A DNA stretch of 64,000 bases from the NCBI RefSeq assembly GCF_016919245.1, contig NZ_JAFEJA010000001.1, positions 4,975,501 to 5,039,500 of the forward strand, read 5' to 3'. This DNA comes from Streptomyces zhihengii (GTDB lineage: Bacteria > Actinomycetota > Actinomycetes > Streptomycetales > Streptomycetaceae). The position numbers and the translations under genes were made by a program. Shown one piece after another: positions 26,829-35,706 of this stretch (positions are counted from its first letter, which is position 1; each line of letters starts with the position of its first letter). The notes below the pieces were generated by a model, which did no database searches, had not been told where the DNA came from, and saw only the letters and a list, made by a program, of their open reading frames with translations.

Positions 26829-27482
26829 CTATCCCACCTGGTCGGCGAGCGCCCGGGCGAGGTCGGAGACCTGCTGCTCCCGGGCGGGCGCACCGGATCC
26901 GGCCTCGCCGAGACCGACCAGCAGGTAGGCGTCGCCGTCCCCGGTGAGCGCGAGCCGCACCGCGGCGACGTTGCCGCTCTCGGTGACGACCGCGTCCCCG
27001 GCCTCGGCGTCACCCGTCTCGCGGAGGTAGGCGCTCAGGCCGTCCGCGGACGCCCCGCTGAGCATCTGGATCACCGGGGCCAGCGGGGCCAGCGCCTGCG
27101 GGGAGCGGGTGGCGACGGTGTGCACGGGCACGTCCTCCCCGCCGATGTGGAAGGCGCAGCTCACCAGGACCCCGGGGTTCTCCGCCAGCGGTTCCCCCGC
27201 TTCCGCCCGCTTGCCGCCCTCCGCCGTCGCGACCGGCTCGCCCTCGTCCCGCACGGGGCCCGGACCGGCCGCCCCGTCGAGGCCCGCGGTCTTCGCGGCC
27301 GCCGCGATGTCGTAGGGCAGCGGGCAGGTGTCGGCCCCCGCGTCCGGCACCTCGTCGGCGGTCTCGGTCAGTCCGCTCAGGCTGAGCGGCGCCGTGCCGC
27401 CGCCGGCGTCGCTCCCGCAGCCGGTCACCAGGGCCGGCAGCAGGAGGGCCGCGAGGAGCAGCCGGTGTCGTCGGTGTGTCAT
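26829..27482 (-). CDS. Secreted lipoprotein, last gene of the DUF6571-type operon
   Basis: 217 residues. Type II signal peptide: MTHRRHRLLLAALLLPALVTGC with lipobox LVTGC, so membrane-anchored on the outer face after lipidation. The mature part has two more cysteines (DTCPLPYD, LVSCAFHIGG) that may form a disulfide, an Ala/Glu-rich middle, and beta-type sequence near the end (VAAVRLALTGDGDAYLLVGL). I do not recognise a family. It begins 11 bp after the 350-residue membrane-anchored protein and closes a four-gene operon. Confidence 0.8.
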   Translation of the reverse strand: MTHRRHRLLLAALLLPALVTGCGSDAGGGTAPLSLSGLTETADEVPDAGADTCPLPYDIAAAAKTAGLDGAAGPGPVRDEGEPVATAEGGKRAEAGEPLAENPGVLVSCAFHIGGEDVPVHTVATRSPQALAPLAPVIQMLSGASADGLSAYLRETGDAEAGDAVVTESGNVAAVRLALTGDGDAYLLVGLGEAGSGAPAREQQVSDLARALADQVG

Positions 27483-27493
27483 GTGTCGCGTCC

Positions 27494-28546
27494 TCACGAG
27501 GTCGGGGCGGAGCAGCCGAACCGGTCGCCGGCGGCTGCGACGAAGCTGTCGAACAGCGGCCGGAGGCGGGGCGTGCCGGGTGTGCCGGTGGCGTCGTGGT
27601 ACTTCGGGCCGGTCTCCATGGAGAAGTACGTGGGCGTGCCCGCGCAGTCCGTGACCGCCTGGTAGGGATCGAATCCCGACATCGCGTGGCCGGCCGCGGC
27701 GGGCTGGGCCTCGTACCCGGGGGAGGACCGGATGCCCTCGACGACGCGGGGCTCCTGGGTCACCGCGTAGGTCGCGTATCCGGCCACATGGCACGCCCAG
27801 GTGGGGCCCGGGGCGTCCAGGACCGTCTCCTCGGCGCCGGTCCCCTCCCGTGGTCCGGGGAACGTCATCCCGGCGAGACCACACACGGCCCCGTCCCGGG
27901 GCTGCCGCGGAGCCGGGGCGGCGGCGAGCGTGCGGGGCGCCACCAGGGGCTCCCCGGCCGCGCAACCGGCCCTTTCGGCCGCCGCGTTGGCCACGTCGGT
28001 CAGGAGCCCGGCCAGCTTCACCGGGTCCGATCCCTCGGGGGCCCAGCCCTCGACGACCGCCGGCCCGCCGTCCGCCGTCGTGCAGGCGGCGGGCAGCAGG
28101 ACCCAGCCGTGGTCCGCCCCGACCCCGCCGGTGCTGTCTCCGGCGAAGTAGGACACCGTGGCCGGGTTCGGCCAGCGGCCGTCGTCGGTGAAGGGGAAGT
28201 CACCGCGCTCACGCGTGCCCGTGACCCGGATGTGCCCGGTGTCCGAACCCGGCAGGAACGACGAACTCTCCACCGTGCAGCTGAAGGCGAGACGGTCGCC
28301 CGGCCGGTCGTCCAGCCCCTTGCCGTCGGACACCCGGCCGGACGAGGGGAAGACGGCGGCGGCCGCTGCGGTGGGCACCAGACCTCCGCACACCTCGTCC
28401 TCGCCGAGGACGTTGGTGTTCAGCCTCAGGTGCAGTCCCGCCACCAACAGGCCGATCCCCAGCACCGGGGCGAGCACCTTCCGTCCGACGGCCTTCCGCC
28501 CGGCCGCCTTCCGCCCGACCTCCGTGCGGTCGCTGCCCTCGCTCAT
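27494..28546 (-). CDS. Membrane-anchored extracellular protein with two four-cysteine halves
   Basis: 350 residues, family not recognised. The N-terminus is basic with a repeated GRK (VGRKAAGRKAVGRKV) and one membrane helix (LAPVLGIGLLVAGLHL), so the rest should be outside. The exported part has eight cysteines in two similar halves. The first half has VCGG, FSC, PAAC and AGC; the second has VCGL, WAC, TDC and FGC. Each half also has a helix before its last cysteine (AAAERAGC, AAAGDRFGC), suggesting internal duplication and up to four disulfides. It starts 1 bp after the 757-residue gene, so translation is coupled. Confidence 0.78.
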   Translation of the reverse strand: MSEGSDRTEVGRKAAGRKAVGRKVLAPVLGIGLLVAGLHLRLNTNVLGEDEVCGGLVPTAAAAAVFPSSGRVSDGKGLDDRPGDRLAFSCTVESSSFLPGSDTGHIRVTGTRERGDFPFTDDGRWPNPATVSYFAGDSTGGVGADHGWVLLPAACTTADGGPAVVEGWAPEGSDPVKLAGLLTDVANAAAERAGCAAGEPLVAPRTLAAAPAPRQPRDGAVCGLAGMTFPGPREGTGAEETVLDAPGPTWACHVAGYATYAVTQEPRVVEGIRSSPGYEAQPAAAGHAMSGFDPYQAVTDCAGTPTYFSMETGPKYHDATGTPGTPRLRPLFDSFVAAAGDRFGCSAPTS

Positions 28547-28547
28547 G

Positions 28548-30821
28548 TCACTTCCTCGTCCGCAGAGCCGAGTAGGCGTCCTCGCGGCCGGTGATGAAGC
28601 TCTGCTCGGCCTCGCCCTTGGCGTGCTTGTGGGCCTCGCTGCCCTTGATGCCGTGCTCCGACCCCCAGGCGTCGATGAGTGCGTTCGTCCCGCCGACCCC
28701 GGTGGAGGTGTTGGTGCTGTCCTTCGACCTGGCCACGTCCTCCGCCGCGGCGGAGACGTCCTTGGAGTACTCGTAGGTGGCCGCGTCGACCATGCGCTGG
28801 ATCGGGTCGCCCACCACCGGGATCTGGGTGAAGAGGCCGCCGACGCCGTGGTACGTGTAGCGCATCTGGTCGTTCAGGTTGCCGATCTTCGTGTCCCGGT
28901 CGTCGAGGGTCATGTCGGAGCCGATGGCCGTCATCGCCCCGTACACCTCACCGACGTCACGGGCCTTGTTGTCCCAGTCGCCCACGACGTTGTCACGCTG
29001 CCCCGCGGGGGCGTCCCGGGCCGTGTCCAGGTACTCGGCCGAGTACAGCTTCTGGTTCTCGTACAGCATGTCGTAGACGAGGACGGGCTCGCCCTCGGGG
29101 GTCGCCCCGTACACGCCGTCGGACACTCCGCGCATCACCCGCAGCAGGCTGTGCTTGCTGTTCGTGATGCCGGAGTCCTCTCCGTTGGCGTTGATCCCGG
29201 AGCCTCCGCCGGGGCTGGTGGGCTCGGTCCCGCTGAGGATCGCGTGGGTGTCCACGGTGTAGTCGGCGAGGGCGCGTCCGAGGGGGACCTTCAGGTTCTG
29301 GTCGATCGTGTCGCCCTTGCCGTCCTTGTCCAGGACGCTGATCGTCTCCTGCATCACGCGCGCCTGGGCCTCCGAGTGCTGGTCGAAGGCGGCCCCGGGC
29401 GCGCCCGGCTCGCGCCCCGTCGTCGCGGCCTCCAGCGCGGCGCCGAGGCCGATCCTGCTGGTGTGGTCGTCATAGGTGGTGACCCCGTACCCGGTGATGA
29501 CGTTCTTGGGCCATTCACGGGAGTCGTCGCCGCTGCCGAGCAGGTACTTCAGGTGGTCGTTGCCGACGTGGTCGCCGGCCGGACCGTTTCCGTCCGGGTC
29601 GAGGAACGCCGTCGCGGCGTCCGGGTTCCTGCTCATCACGCCGAGGAGTCCGTCGATCGGGTCGCTCTCGATGCCCCTCTTCTCCCAGCCGCCGCCCCAC
29701 TTGGTGAAGATGCCCTCGTTCTCCTTCTCGGCGGCGATCAGGTCGTCGCCGAGCTGGTAGAGGAACTGGTCGTCGAAGTCCTCGTCGGCGTGCTGCATCA
29801 TGCTGACGAACGACTGGTAGCCGTACAGGGGCTGCGTGTTGGAGCCGAAGTTCTTGGTGCCGGACGCGTCGAGGCTCTCGGTCCACTCGCGGTAGAACCT
29901 GCCGTCCGCGCTGTTCAGCCACTCGTTGAACTTCTTCGACCCCGGCGGCATGTCGGAGGTCTTGCCCGGGACCTGGGTGGCGCCGGCCACCGTGTTGGCC
30001 AGTCCGCGCTCCAGATCCTTCAGGTCCTTGTCGTTCAGCTTGTTGGCGAGCTTGATCGTCCCGTCGGTGCCGAGCCCGTTCAGGAACGTCTGGCTGAAGG
30101 CCTTGTTGTCGGAGTTGTCCCGGAAGGACCGCTGGAGCTCGGCCATGTCGGCGGCGGAGACCTTCTCGCCGCTGTTGATCCTGGTGGCGATGTCCTTCGC
30201 GTTCTCTGCCTCGTACTGCTCGACGTCGTGCTTCGCGCCGGCGTTGAAGCCGTTGAACGTGCCGTCCTGCGTGTTGCTGTCGACGACGACCATCTCCAGG
30301 GCGATCCGGACGCCGTCGTCGGCGTCCGTCACCGCCTTGACCGCCGCCGTGATGGCCTGGTTCCACTCGCCGGCCGCCTTGCGGGCGGACTCCTGGTAGC
30401 TGGGGTCGTGGACGTAGGCGCTGCGTTCGCCGTCACTGAGGCGCGCGGTGTCGAAGGAGGCGTGCCCCTGTTCGGAGACGGTCATCCCGGCCTTCACCGC
30501 GTCCGCCCGGACGCTCTGCACCTTGCCGCGCAGTTCGGTGAACTGGGTGTGCGCGTCGCGCAGCAGCGAGGCGACGGCCTTGGCCTGCTTCTGGGCCGCC
30601 TGGTACTCGTTCAACGTCACGCTGAAGCGGTCGTTCGCGGCGTTGGCGCCCAGACCCGACCAGACGGGCGGACCGAGGGGAGCGCCGAGGGATATCCCGT
30701 GGACATCCCGCCGGTACGCGTCCTCCTGCTTCTTGAACTCCGCCGCCATGTCGTCCCACTTGGCGGCGGCGGCGGTGAGCTTGGACAGGTCGGTGGTCAT
30801 CACTTCGTGGTACGTCGGCAT
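28548..30821 (-). CDS. DUF6571-like large protein with WXG100-like N-terminus
   Basis: 757 residues. The N-terminal 110 residues are helical and resemble a WXG100/ESX-substrate module (LSKLTAAAAKWDDMAAEFKK, and VWSGLGANAANDRFSVTLNE with a W-x-G turn). The rest has GPAGDHVGNDHLKYLLG, REWPKNVITGYG, and ALEAATTGREP, which I associate with the actinobacterial family DUF6571. There is no signal peptide, in line with type VII export. A glycine-rich stretch GGGSGINANGEDSG lies near residue 540. It is preceded 46 bp upstream by a WXG100-sized gene and followed after 1 bp by a membrane-anchored secreted protein. Toxin, scaffold or carrier roles are all open. Confidence 0.78.
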   Translation of the reverse strand: MPTYHEVMTTDLSKLTAAAAKWDDMAAEFKKQEDAYRRDVHGISLGAPLGPPVWSGLGANAANDRFSVTLNEYQAAQKQAKAVASLLRDAHTQFTELRGKVQSVRADAVKAGMTVSEQGHASFDTARLSDGERSAYVHDPSYQESARKAAGEWNQAITAAVKAVTDADDGVRIALEMVVVDSNTQDGTFNGFNAGAKHDVEQYEAENAKDIATRINSGEKVSAADMAELQRSFRDNSDNKAFSQTFLNGLGTDGTIKLANKLNDKDLKDLERGLANTVAGATQVPGKTSDMPPGSKKFNEWLNSADGRFYREWTESLDASGTKNFGSNTQPLYGYQSFVSMMQHADEDFDDQFLYQLGDDLIAAEKENEGIFTKWGGGWEKRGIESDPIDGLLGVMSRNPDAATAFLDPDGNGPAGDHVGNDHLKYLLGSGDDSREWPKNVITGYGVTTYDDHTSRIGLGAALEAATTGREPGAPGAAFDQHSEAQARVMQETISVLDKDGKGDTIDQNLKVPLGRALADYTVDTHAILSGTEPTSPGGGSGINANGEDSGITNSKHSLLRVMRGVSDGVYGATPEGEPVLVYDMLYENQKLYSAEYLDTARDAPAGQRDNVVGDWDNKARDVGEVYGAMTAIGSDMTLDDRDTKIGNLNDQMRYTYHGVGGLFTQIPVVGDPIQRMVDAATYEYSKDVSAAAEDVARSKDSTNTSTGVGGTNALIDAWGSEHGIKGSEAHKHAKGEAEQSFITGREDAYSALRTRK

Positions 30822-30867
30822 GCTTCCCCCAGGAGCCGGTGTGCGAGCGGGTCAGGCGTCGGCGCGC

Positions 30868-31293
30868 TCAGAGCTTGTCGAGCGAGGACGACTGGCGGGC
30901 CTGGAAGGCGATGCCGATGTCGTTGTTGCGGAAGAGGACAGAGGTGTTCCGCAGCGCGGTCTTCTCGGAGCCGAGGCGGCCCATCAGGGCCTTGACCTGC
31001 TTCCCCCACGTCTCGTGCGCCTTCTTCAGCGCCGGGGAGGTGTCCCAGCCCTCGCCGTCCTTGGCGCCGAACTCCTTGACCGCCGCGCCCGTGCTCTCCT
31101 CCGCCGTGTCACCGGCCTTCTTGGTGTCGGGTTCGAGGTGCTTCTCGATCGCGTCGGCCGCGGCCTTCTTCTGCGCCGGTGTCGATGCCAGATCCGGCGC
31201 CCCCGAGCCCCCGCCGGGCGGGGCGAGTTCGTTGAGCCGCATCCGCTGCCCGCCCTCGGCGCCCGTCGTCCCGTCCCATGCTTCCCCTGCCAC
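30868..31293 (-). CDS. WXG100-like small protein, possible type VII secretion target
   Basis: 141 residues, GTG start. A Pro/Gly-rich first 40 residues, then two helical segments (TPAQKKAAADAIEKHLEP and SPALKKAHETWGKQVKALMG) and a C-terminal FRNNDIGIAFQARQSSSLD resembling the Y/F-x3-D tail that follows the helical hairpin of ESX substrates. The literal turn is W-G-K rather than W-x-G. First gene of a minus-strand operon leading into the DUF6571-like gene. No ESX core component (EccC, EccD, MycP) lies in the window. Confidence 0.7.
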   Translation of the reverse strand: MAGEAWDGTTGAEGGQRMRLNELAPPGGGSGAPDLASTPAQKKAAADAIEKHLEPDTKKAGDTAEESTGAAVKEFGAKDGEGWDTSPALKKAHETWGKQVKALMGRLGSEKTALRNTSVLFRNNDIGIAFQARQSSSLDKL

Positions 31294-31521
31294 CGTTCGC
31301 CCCCGTCGTTGCGCGGATCCCGCGCCGCCGTCACAGCAGTTTCTACAGCCACTGTAGACAACTGTGGGGGGCTGTGGCGGGGAAGGGGGCGACCGGGTGC
31401 GGCCCCAACGCCGCGTGCAGGGAGGGGGACCCGCCGGAATGATCCACTCCGGCTCGGTTTACGCTTCGCTGCCGCCACCGGGCGGCCGGGGGGTTTCACA
31501 CGCATGGGGTGGGAGAAGAAC

Positions 31522-32169
31522 ATGGGCGCTTCCGACAAGCGGATCGCGTCGCTGCTGCGGCAGATCGCCACGCAGGACGTCGTCGAGCTGCGGCAGGAGG
31601 CATCCGTCGCCAAGCGGGTCGCCGCGCAGGCGTACGTCGCCGAGCAGTACGGCTTCTCGTACGGGGAGGCCTGGCGCGAGGGGCACAACAAGTCCGTCCT
31701 CGCCGTGCGCCTGTACCGCGACCCCCGTCCCGAGGCCCGCGCCCGCGAGGCGGCGACCATCGCCGCCCACCCGGAGGCCGGCATGGGCGGCGCCGTGCCC
31801 GGCCTCAAGCCCGGCACGCTGAACCCGCTGCCCGAGGCGGAGGCCGCCGTCGCCGTGCTCAAGGACCGCATCGGCTACGACGTGATGGCGCAGCCCACCG
31901 GCGCGAGCCAGAAGCGGTTCGCCTACGCGATGATCGGCGTCGTGGCCGTGATCTTCCTGGCCATGGGCAAGTGGGTGGAGGCCCTCGCGGTGAGCGCCGT
32001 CCTCACCGCGTTCCTCGTCGGCGCGTTCCGGCTGAGCGACGTCCGGCGCCGGCGCATCGCCGACCGCCTCACGGCCGCCGGCCTCACCGCCGTCACCGAC
32101 GAGCACGGCCGCCGCCGCTTCCTCCCGCCGGGGCAGCAGCTCCCGGGCCACGCCAACCCGTTCGCGTAG
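31522..32169 (+). CDS. Integral membrane protein of unknown function
   Basis: 215 residues from the ATG at 31522 (GGGAGAAG 4-11 bp upstream; an ATG at 31504 would add six residues). The N-terminal 125 residues are soluble and charged (LRQIATQDVVELRQEASVAK). Two membrane helices lie at about 135-175 (YAMIGVVAVIFLAMG, ALAVSAVLTAFLVGAF), followed by a short basic tail. No family recognised. It is divergent from the WXG-like operon across 228 bp and convergent with the first LCP gene, separated by a perfect hairpin. Confidence 0.78.
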   Translation: MGASDKRIASLLRQIATQDVVELRQEASVAKRVAAQAYVAEQYGFSYGEAWREGHNKSVLAVRLYRDPRPEARAREAATIAAHPEAGMGGAVPGLKPGTLNPLPEAEAAVAVLKDRIGYDVMAQPTGASQKRFAYAMIGVVAVIFLAMGKWVEALAVSAVLTAFLVGAFRLSDVRRRRIADRLTAAGLTAVTDEHGRRRFLPPGQQLPGHANPFA

Positions 32170-32180
32170 CCCCGCGACAC

Positions 32181-32218
32181 CGAGGGGCCCGCACCGCCGA
32201 CGCGGTGCGGGCCCCTCG
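32181..32218. terminator. Perfect bidirectional terminator
   Basis: 17-bp perfect arms (32181-32197, 32202-32218), loop CGAC, between the convergent membrane-protein gene and the first LCP gene. Confidence 0.88.
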
Positions 32219-32229
32219 TGCGGCCGGCG

Positions 32230-33510
32230 TCACTTGCCGGTGACGGTCACCGGTTCGTCGTTCTGGATCTGCTTCACGAGCTGCTGCACCTTCGCCTTGT
32301 CCCAGACGAGGTTGCCGCCGCGGCTGCCGGAGATCGGGATGTTCATCGACTTCCCGTCGCCGCTGCTGACGCCCTTCATCGCGAAGAACATCGACCCCAG
32401 GTTCCACAGGGACATGTCCTTGTCGACGATCAGGGTGTCCAGACCGGCGCCGAGCGTCGGGTACAGCTTGAACGGGTTGAGGATCGTGCCCGGCGTCGCC
32501 GCCTGGTTCGCCAGCGTGGAGAGGAACTTCTGCTGGTTCTTCGTCCGGTCCAGGTCGCTGCCCGCGAAGGCGTACCGGGTGCGGACGAAGGCGAGGGCCT
32601 GCTCGCCGTCGAGGGTCTGCTTGCCCGCCTGGAAGTCGGCCCCGGACTTCTTGTCCTTGAACCCCTTCTCGATGTCCATCTCGACACCGCCGAGCGCGTC
32701 CACGATGTTCGCGAAGCCGGCGAAGCCGATCTCCGCGTAGTGGTCGATGCGCAGGCCGGTGTTGTGCTCCACGGTGCGGACCAGCAGCTCCGGCCCGTCC
32801 TCCGCGTACGCGGCGTTCAGCTTGACCCGGCGGCCGGTGCCCGGGAACGTCTTGCCCGACTCCGAGCCGACGAACGTCGGTATCTCGACGTCCGAGTCAC
32901 GGGGGAGCGAGATCATGGTGTTCCCGCTGCCGCAGGCGGCGAGGATCATCATCGAGTCCGTCCGCTTGCCCTCGGCGGAACCGGTGTGGAGCTTCTTCTT
33001 CTCCTCGGCGGACATGCCCTCACGGCTGTCCGAGCCGACGATCAGGTAGGTGGTGCAGTCGCCCTCCGCCGGCCGCTCGACGACCTTGGAGAGATCGACC
33101 TCGCGCCGCACCTTGCCGTCGGCCCAGAAGTAGGTGCCGATCGTCGTGCCCAGCACGGCGACCAGTACGACGATCGAGCCGACCTTGAGGCGCTTGCGCC
33201 AGTCCGGCGCGGGTCTGCCGGGCCGCCCGTACGGGTCGCCGCCCTGCGGCGGGACGCCGCCGTGGCCCCCGCCCGCGGGGGAGCCGTAGACCTGGCCGGT
33301 GTTGTAACCGCTGTCGTAGCCGGGCTCGGCGTAGCCCTGGTCCTGGCCGCGCTGCTGCGGCGGAACCGAGCTGCGCGGCGGGTTCGCCGGGCGCTGGACA
33401 TGGCGCATCACACGGGCGCTCTCGGGCTGCTGCCCGGCGCTGCCGCGCCCGTAGCCGCGTCCGTCGCCGTTGCCGCCCTCGGCGGTCCATCCGTTCGGCC
33501 AGTCGTTCAT
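32230..33510 (-). CDS. LytR-CpsA-Psr (LCP) wall-polymer ligase, paralogue 1
   Basis: 426 residues. A cytoplasmic Gly/Pro/Gln-rich tail of about 105 residues, one membrane helix (VGSIVVLVAVLGTTIGTYF), then an extracellular LCP domain. LCP landmarks: YLIVGSDSRE, ISLPRDSDVEIP (pyrophosphate-binding arginine), KLNAAYAEDGP, GLRIDHYAEIGF and the second arginine pair in ALAFVRTRYAFAGSDLDRTK. No LytR_C domain. LCP proteins move undecaprenyl-linked polymers onto peptidoglycan. First of five paralogues between 32.2 and 42.4 kb. Divergent from the thioesterase gene 119 bp away. Confidence 0.93.
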   Translation of the reverse strand: MNDWPNGWTAEGGNGDGRGYGRGSAGQQPESARVMRHVQRPANPPRSSVPPQQRGQDQGYAEPGYDSGYNTGQVYGSPAGGGHGGVPPQGGDPYGRPGRPAPDWRKRLKVGSIVVLVAVLGTTIGTYFWADGKVRREVDLSKVVERPAEGDCTTYLIVGSDSREGMSAEEKKKLHTGSAEGKRTDSMMILAACGSGNTMISLPRDSDVEIPTFVGSESGKTFPGTGRRVKLNAAYAEDGPELLVRTVEHNTGLRIDHYAEIGFAGFANIVDALGGVEMDIEKGFKDKKSGADFQAGKQTLDGEQALAFVRTRYAFAGSDLDRTKNQQKFLSTLANQAATPGTILNPFKLYPTLGAGLDTLIVDKDMSLWNLGSMFFAMKGVSSGDGKSMNIPISGSRGGNLVWDKAKVQQLVKQIQNDEPVTVTGK

Positions 33511-33629
33511 GCGGAACAGTGTGCCGGGGGTGGGCCCCGGCCCGACAGAGCGGGTGGGAAATCACACCAGGGCTGTAGCGAAGCTGATGCAATGAGGACG
33601 GGCCCGCGCCCCGGCATAAGGTGGACGCC

Positions 33630-34178
33630 ATGACAGATCAGGCCCCCCGCCCGGAGAGCGACATCCCGGGCAAGCCCACCGAGGCGTCCCGCACCACCCT
33701 CAGCCACATCATGACCGGCAACGACACGAACCTCCTCGGCACGGTGCACGGCGGCGTGATCATGAAGTTGGTGGACGACGCGGCGGGCGCCGTCGCAGGG
33801 CGCCACTCCGGCGGACCGGCGGTCACCGCCTCCATGGACGAGATGGTCTTCCTGGAGCCGGTCAGGGTCGGCGACCTGGTGCATGTGAAGGCCCAGGTCA
33901 ACTGGACGGGGCGGTCCTCGATGGAGGTCGGCGTCCGGGTCATGGCCGAGCGGTGGAACGAGTCGACCCCCGCCCAGCAGGTCGGCTCCGCCTACCTCGT
34001 CTTCGCGGCCGTGGACGCCGACGGCCGGCCCCGGCAGGTCCCGCCCGTGGTCCCGGAGACGGAGCGCGACCGGCGCCGCTACCAGGAGGCCCAGATCCGG
34101 CGCACCCACCGGCTCGCCCGCCGGCGCGCGATCAGGGAGCTGCGCGAGAAGCGCGCCGCCGAGGGCATCGACGACTGA
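33630..34178 (+). CDS. Acyl-CoA thioesterase, hotdog fold
   Basis: 182 residues. One hotdog domain with the acyl-CoA hydrolase motif LLGTVHGGVIMKLVDDAAG and AMDEMVFLEP-type second strand (here SMDEMVFLEPVRVGDLVHV). The C-terminal 45 residues are highly basic and helical (RRRYQEAQIRRTHRLARRRA). The ATG at 33630 is used because AAGGTGG lies 4-10 bp upstream. Hydrolyses acyl-CoA, chain length not predictable. An isolated gene inside the LCP cluster. Confidence 0.9.
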   Translation: MTDQAPRPESDIPGKPTEASRTTLSHIMTGNDTNLLGTVHGGVIMKLVDDAAGAVAGRHSGGPAVTASMDEMVFLEPVRVGDLVHVKAQVNWTGRSSMEVGVRVMAERWNESTPAQQVGSAYLVFAAVDADGRPRQVPPVVPETERDRRRYQEAQIRRTHRLARRRAIRELREKRAAEGIDD

Positions 34179-34202
34179 GGCCGTCGCCGGCCGAGAGCAC
34201 AG

Positions 34203-34236
34203 GCTCCCGGGGACGCGGATCCGCGCCCCCGGGAGC
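34203..34236. terminator. Hairpin between the thioesterase and LCP2 genes
   Basis: 10-bp arms GCTCCCGGGG/CCCCGGGAGC enclosing, after one mismatch, a 12-bp palindrome CGCGGATCCGCG. Lies between convergent genes. Confidence 0.8.
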
Positions 34237-34242
34237 GCCGTT

Positions 34243-35706
34243 CTACGGGCAGACCACCTGGTCGCCCGTGACCGCGCCGAACTCGCCCTGACGGCGGTCC
34301 TCCGCCCGCACGGGCGTCACCCCGTCGAAGTCCGAGCCCGCCATCACCTTCATCGTCGGACCCTGGCCCCGCACCGGCCGCAGCTCGCAGCCGCCCAGCG
34401 CCGTCCCCAGCGACTTCGCCGAACGGTCCCAGCGCGGGTCGTACGTCACATAGGTGCGCTTCACGGCGCCGTCGCCGCCGTTCAGCGGGGACCGCGTGGT
34501 GAGGAAGCCCGTCCCGCGCAGCGCCGTGTCCACCTGCTCGCCCAGACCGTCGGAGCGGGTGCCGTTGTAGACCTGGACACGGATCTGCGAGGGCGAGACG
34601 TCGACCAGGGTCGCCTTCGGCCGCCGCGGCCGCTGCACGGCGATCGGCTTGTCGTCCCGGATGAGCTGGAACAGCTTGCGCGACTTCGCGTCGTCCCACT
34701 TCACCGTCGAGCCGACGCCCTTGACCACGTGGCTCACGTCACCGACCGGCACCGAGGTGAACTCCGACGACGCCGCGGAGAACCCGCGCATCGCCTTGCC
34801 GAGGGCGAGCATCTGGTCCGTGCCGAAGTCCTTGTCCGCGCGCACCGAGCCGAGCACGGTGGAGGTGACCTTGCGCAGCTTCACCGGGTTCAGCAGCACG
34901 CCACTGCCGGTGGCCCGGTCGACGAGGGCGGCCACGAAGCGCTGCTGGCGCTGCATGCGCCCGAGGTCGGCCGCCCCGTCGATGTGCCGCGAGCGCACGT
35001 ACTGCAACGCCTGGCCGCCGGTCAGCTCATGGGTGCCGACGGGCAGGTCGAGGCCGGTGTACGAGTCCTTCATGGGGCGGGCCGTGCAGATCCGGACGCC
35101 GCCCACGGCGTCCACGGTCCGCATGAAGCTGGTGAAGTCGACCTCCAGGTAGTGGTCGATCTTCACCCGGGTCATGTGCTCCACCGTCCGCACGGTCAGG
35201 GCCGGGCCGCCCTCGGAGTACGCGGCGTTCAGCTTCACCGGGTGCTTCTCGTGGCGCTTGCCGGTGGTCGCGTCGGTGTGCTCGGGGATCTCCGCGTAGC
35301 TGTCCCGGGGCAGGCTCACCACACTGGCGCGCTCCCGGTCGGCGGAGATGTGCACCAGCATGATCGTGTCGGTGCAGCGGCACCCCGCGCCGCCGAGCTT
35401 GTACTTCTTCTTCTCCTCGGCCGTGATCCAGTCCCGGCCGTCGGTGCCCACCAGCAGGATGTTGGTGCCGTGGCCGCCGCCGGGCCTGTTCTTCATGTCA
35501 CGGAAGGGATCGACCCGCTCGATGCCCGTCTCCAGGCTCGACACGACCATGTGCCCGATGCCGCCGACGCCGAGCACCAGCACCGAGAGCGAGGTCACGA
35601 TCCGGGCGCCCCAGCGGGGCCGTCTCGCCCGGGGGGCGGGGCGGCGGCCGGGCACCGGCCGCGCGGGCCGGGGGGCCGGACGCCTGGGACGGGGCGGTGG
35701 GGGCAA
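34243..35706 (-). CDS. LCP wall-polymer ligase with LytR_C domain, paralogue 2
   Basis: 487 residues if started at the TTG at 35706, which has GGAGGTG 5 bp upstream; a longer ATG start at 35778 has no ribosome site. A short Pro/Arg-rich cytoplasmic tail (PPPPRPRRPAPRPARP), a membrane helix (IVTSLSVLVLGVGGIG), then the LCP domain: ILLVGTDGRDW, VSLPRDSYAEIP, KLNAAYSEGGP, VKIDHYLEVDF, ALQYVRSRHIDGAADLGR. The last 110 residues are a LytR_C domain (IRVQVYNGTRSDGLGEQV). Divergent from the GT2 gene across 133 bp. Confidence 0.9.
   Translation of the reverse strand: MPPPPRPRRPAPRPARPVPGRRPAPRARRPRWGARIVTSLSVLVLGVGGIGHMVVSSLETGIERVDPFRDMKNRPGGGHGTNILLVGTDGRDWITAEEKKKYKLGGAGCRCTDTIMLVHISADRERASVVSLPRDSYAEIPEHTDATTGKRHEKHPVKLNAAYSEGGPALTVRTVEHMTRVKIDHYLEVDFTSFMRTVDAVGGVRICTARPMKDSYTGLDLPVGTHELTGGQALQYVRSRHIDGAADLGRMQRQQRFVAALVDRATGSGVLLNPVKLRKVTSTVLGSVRADKDFGTDQMLALGKAMRGFSAASSEFTSVPVGDVSHVVKGVGSTVKWDDAKSRKLFQLIRDDKPIAVQRPRRPKATLVDVSPSQIRVQVYNGTRSDGLGEQVDTALRGTGFLTTRSPLNGGDGAVKRTYVTYDPRWDRSAKSLGTALGGCELRPVRGQGPTMKVMAGSDFDGVTPVRAEDRRQGEFGAVTGDQVVCP

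Noticed and set aside
30868..31293. A complete type VII secretion locus
   Set aside because: Only substrate-like proteins are present; no EccB, EccC, EccD, EccE or mycosin gene in the window.
20680..31521. Integrated element or prophage covering the accessory stretch
   Set aside because: No integrase, transposase, tRNA attachment site, conjugation or phage structural gene found; only gene content suggests accessory DNA.
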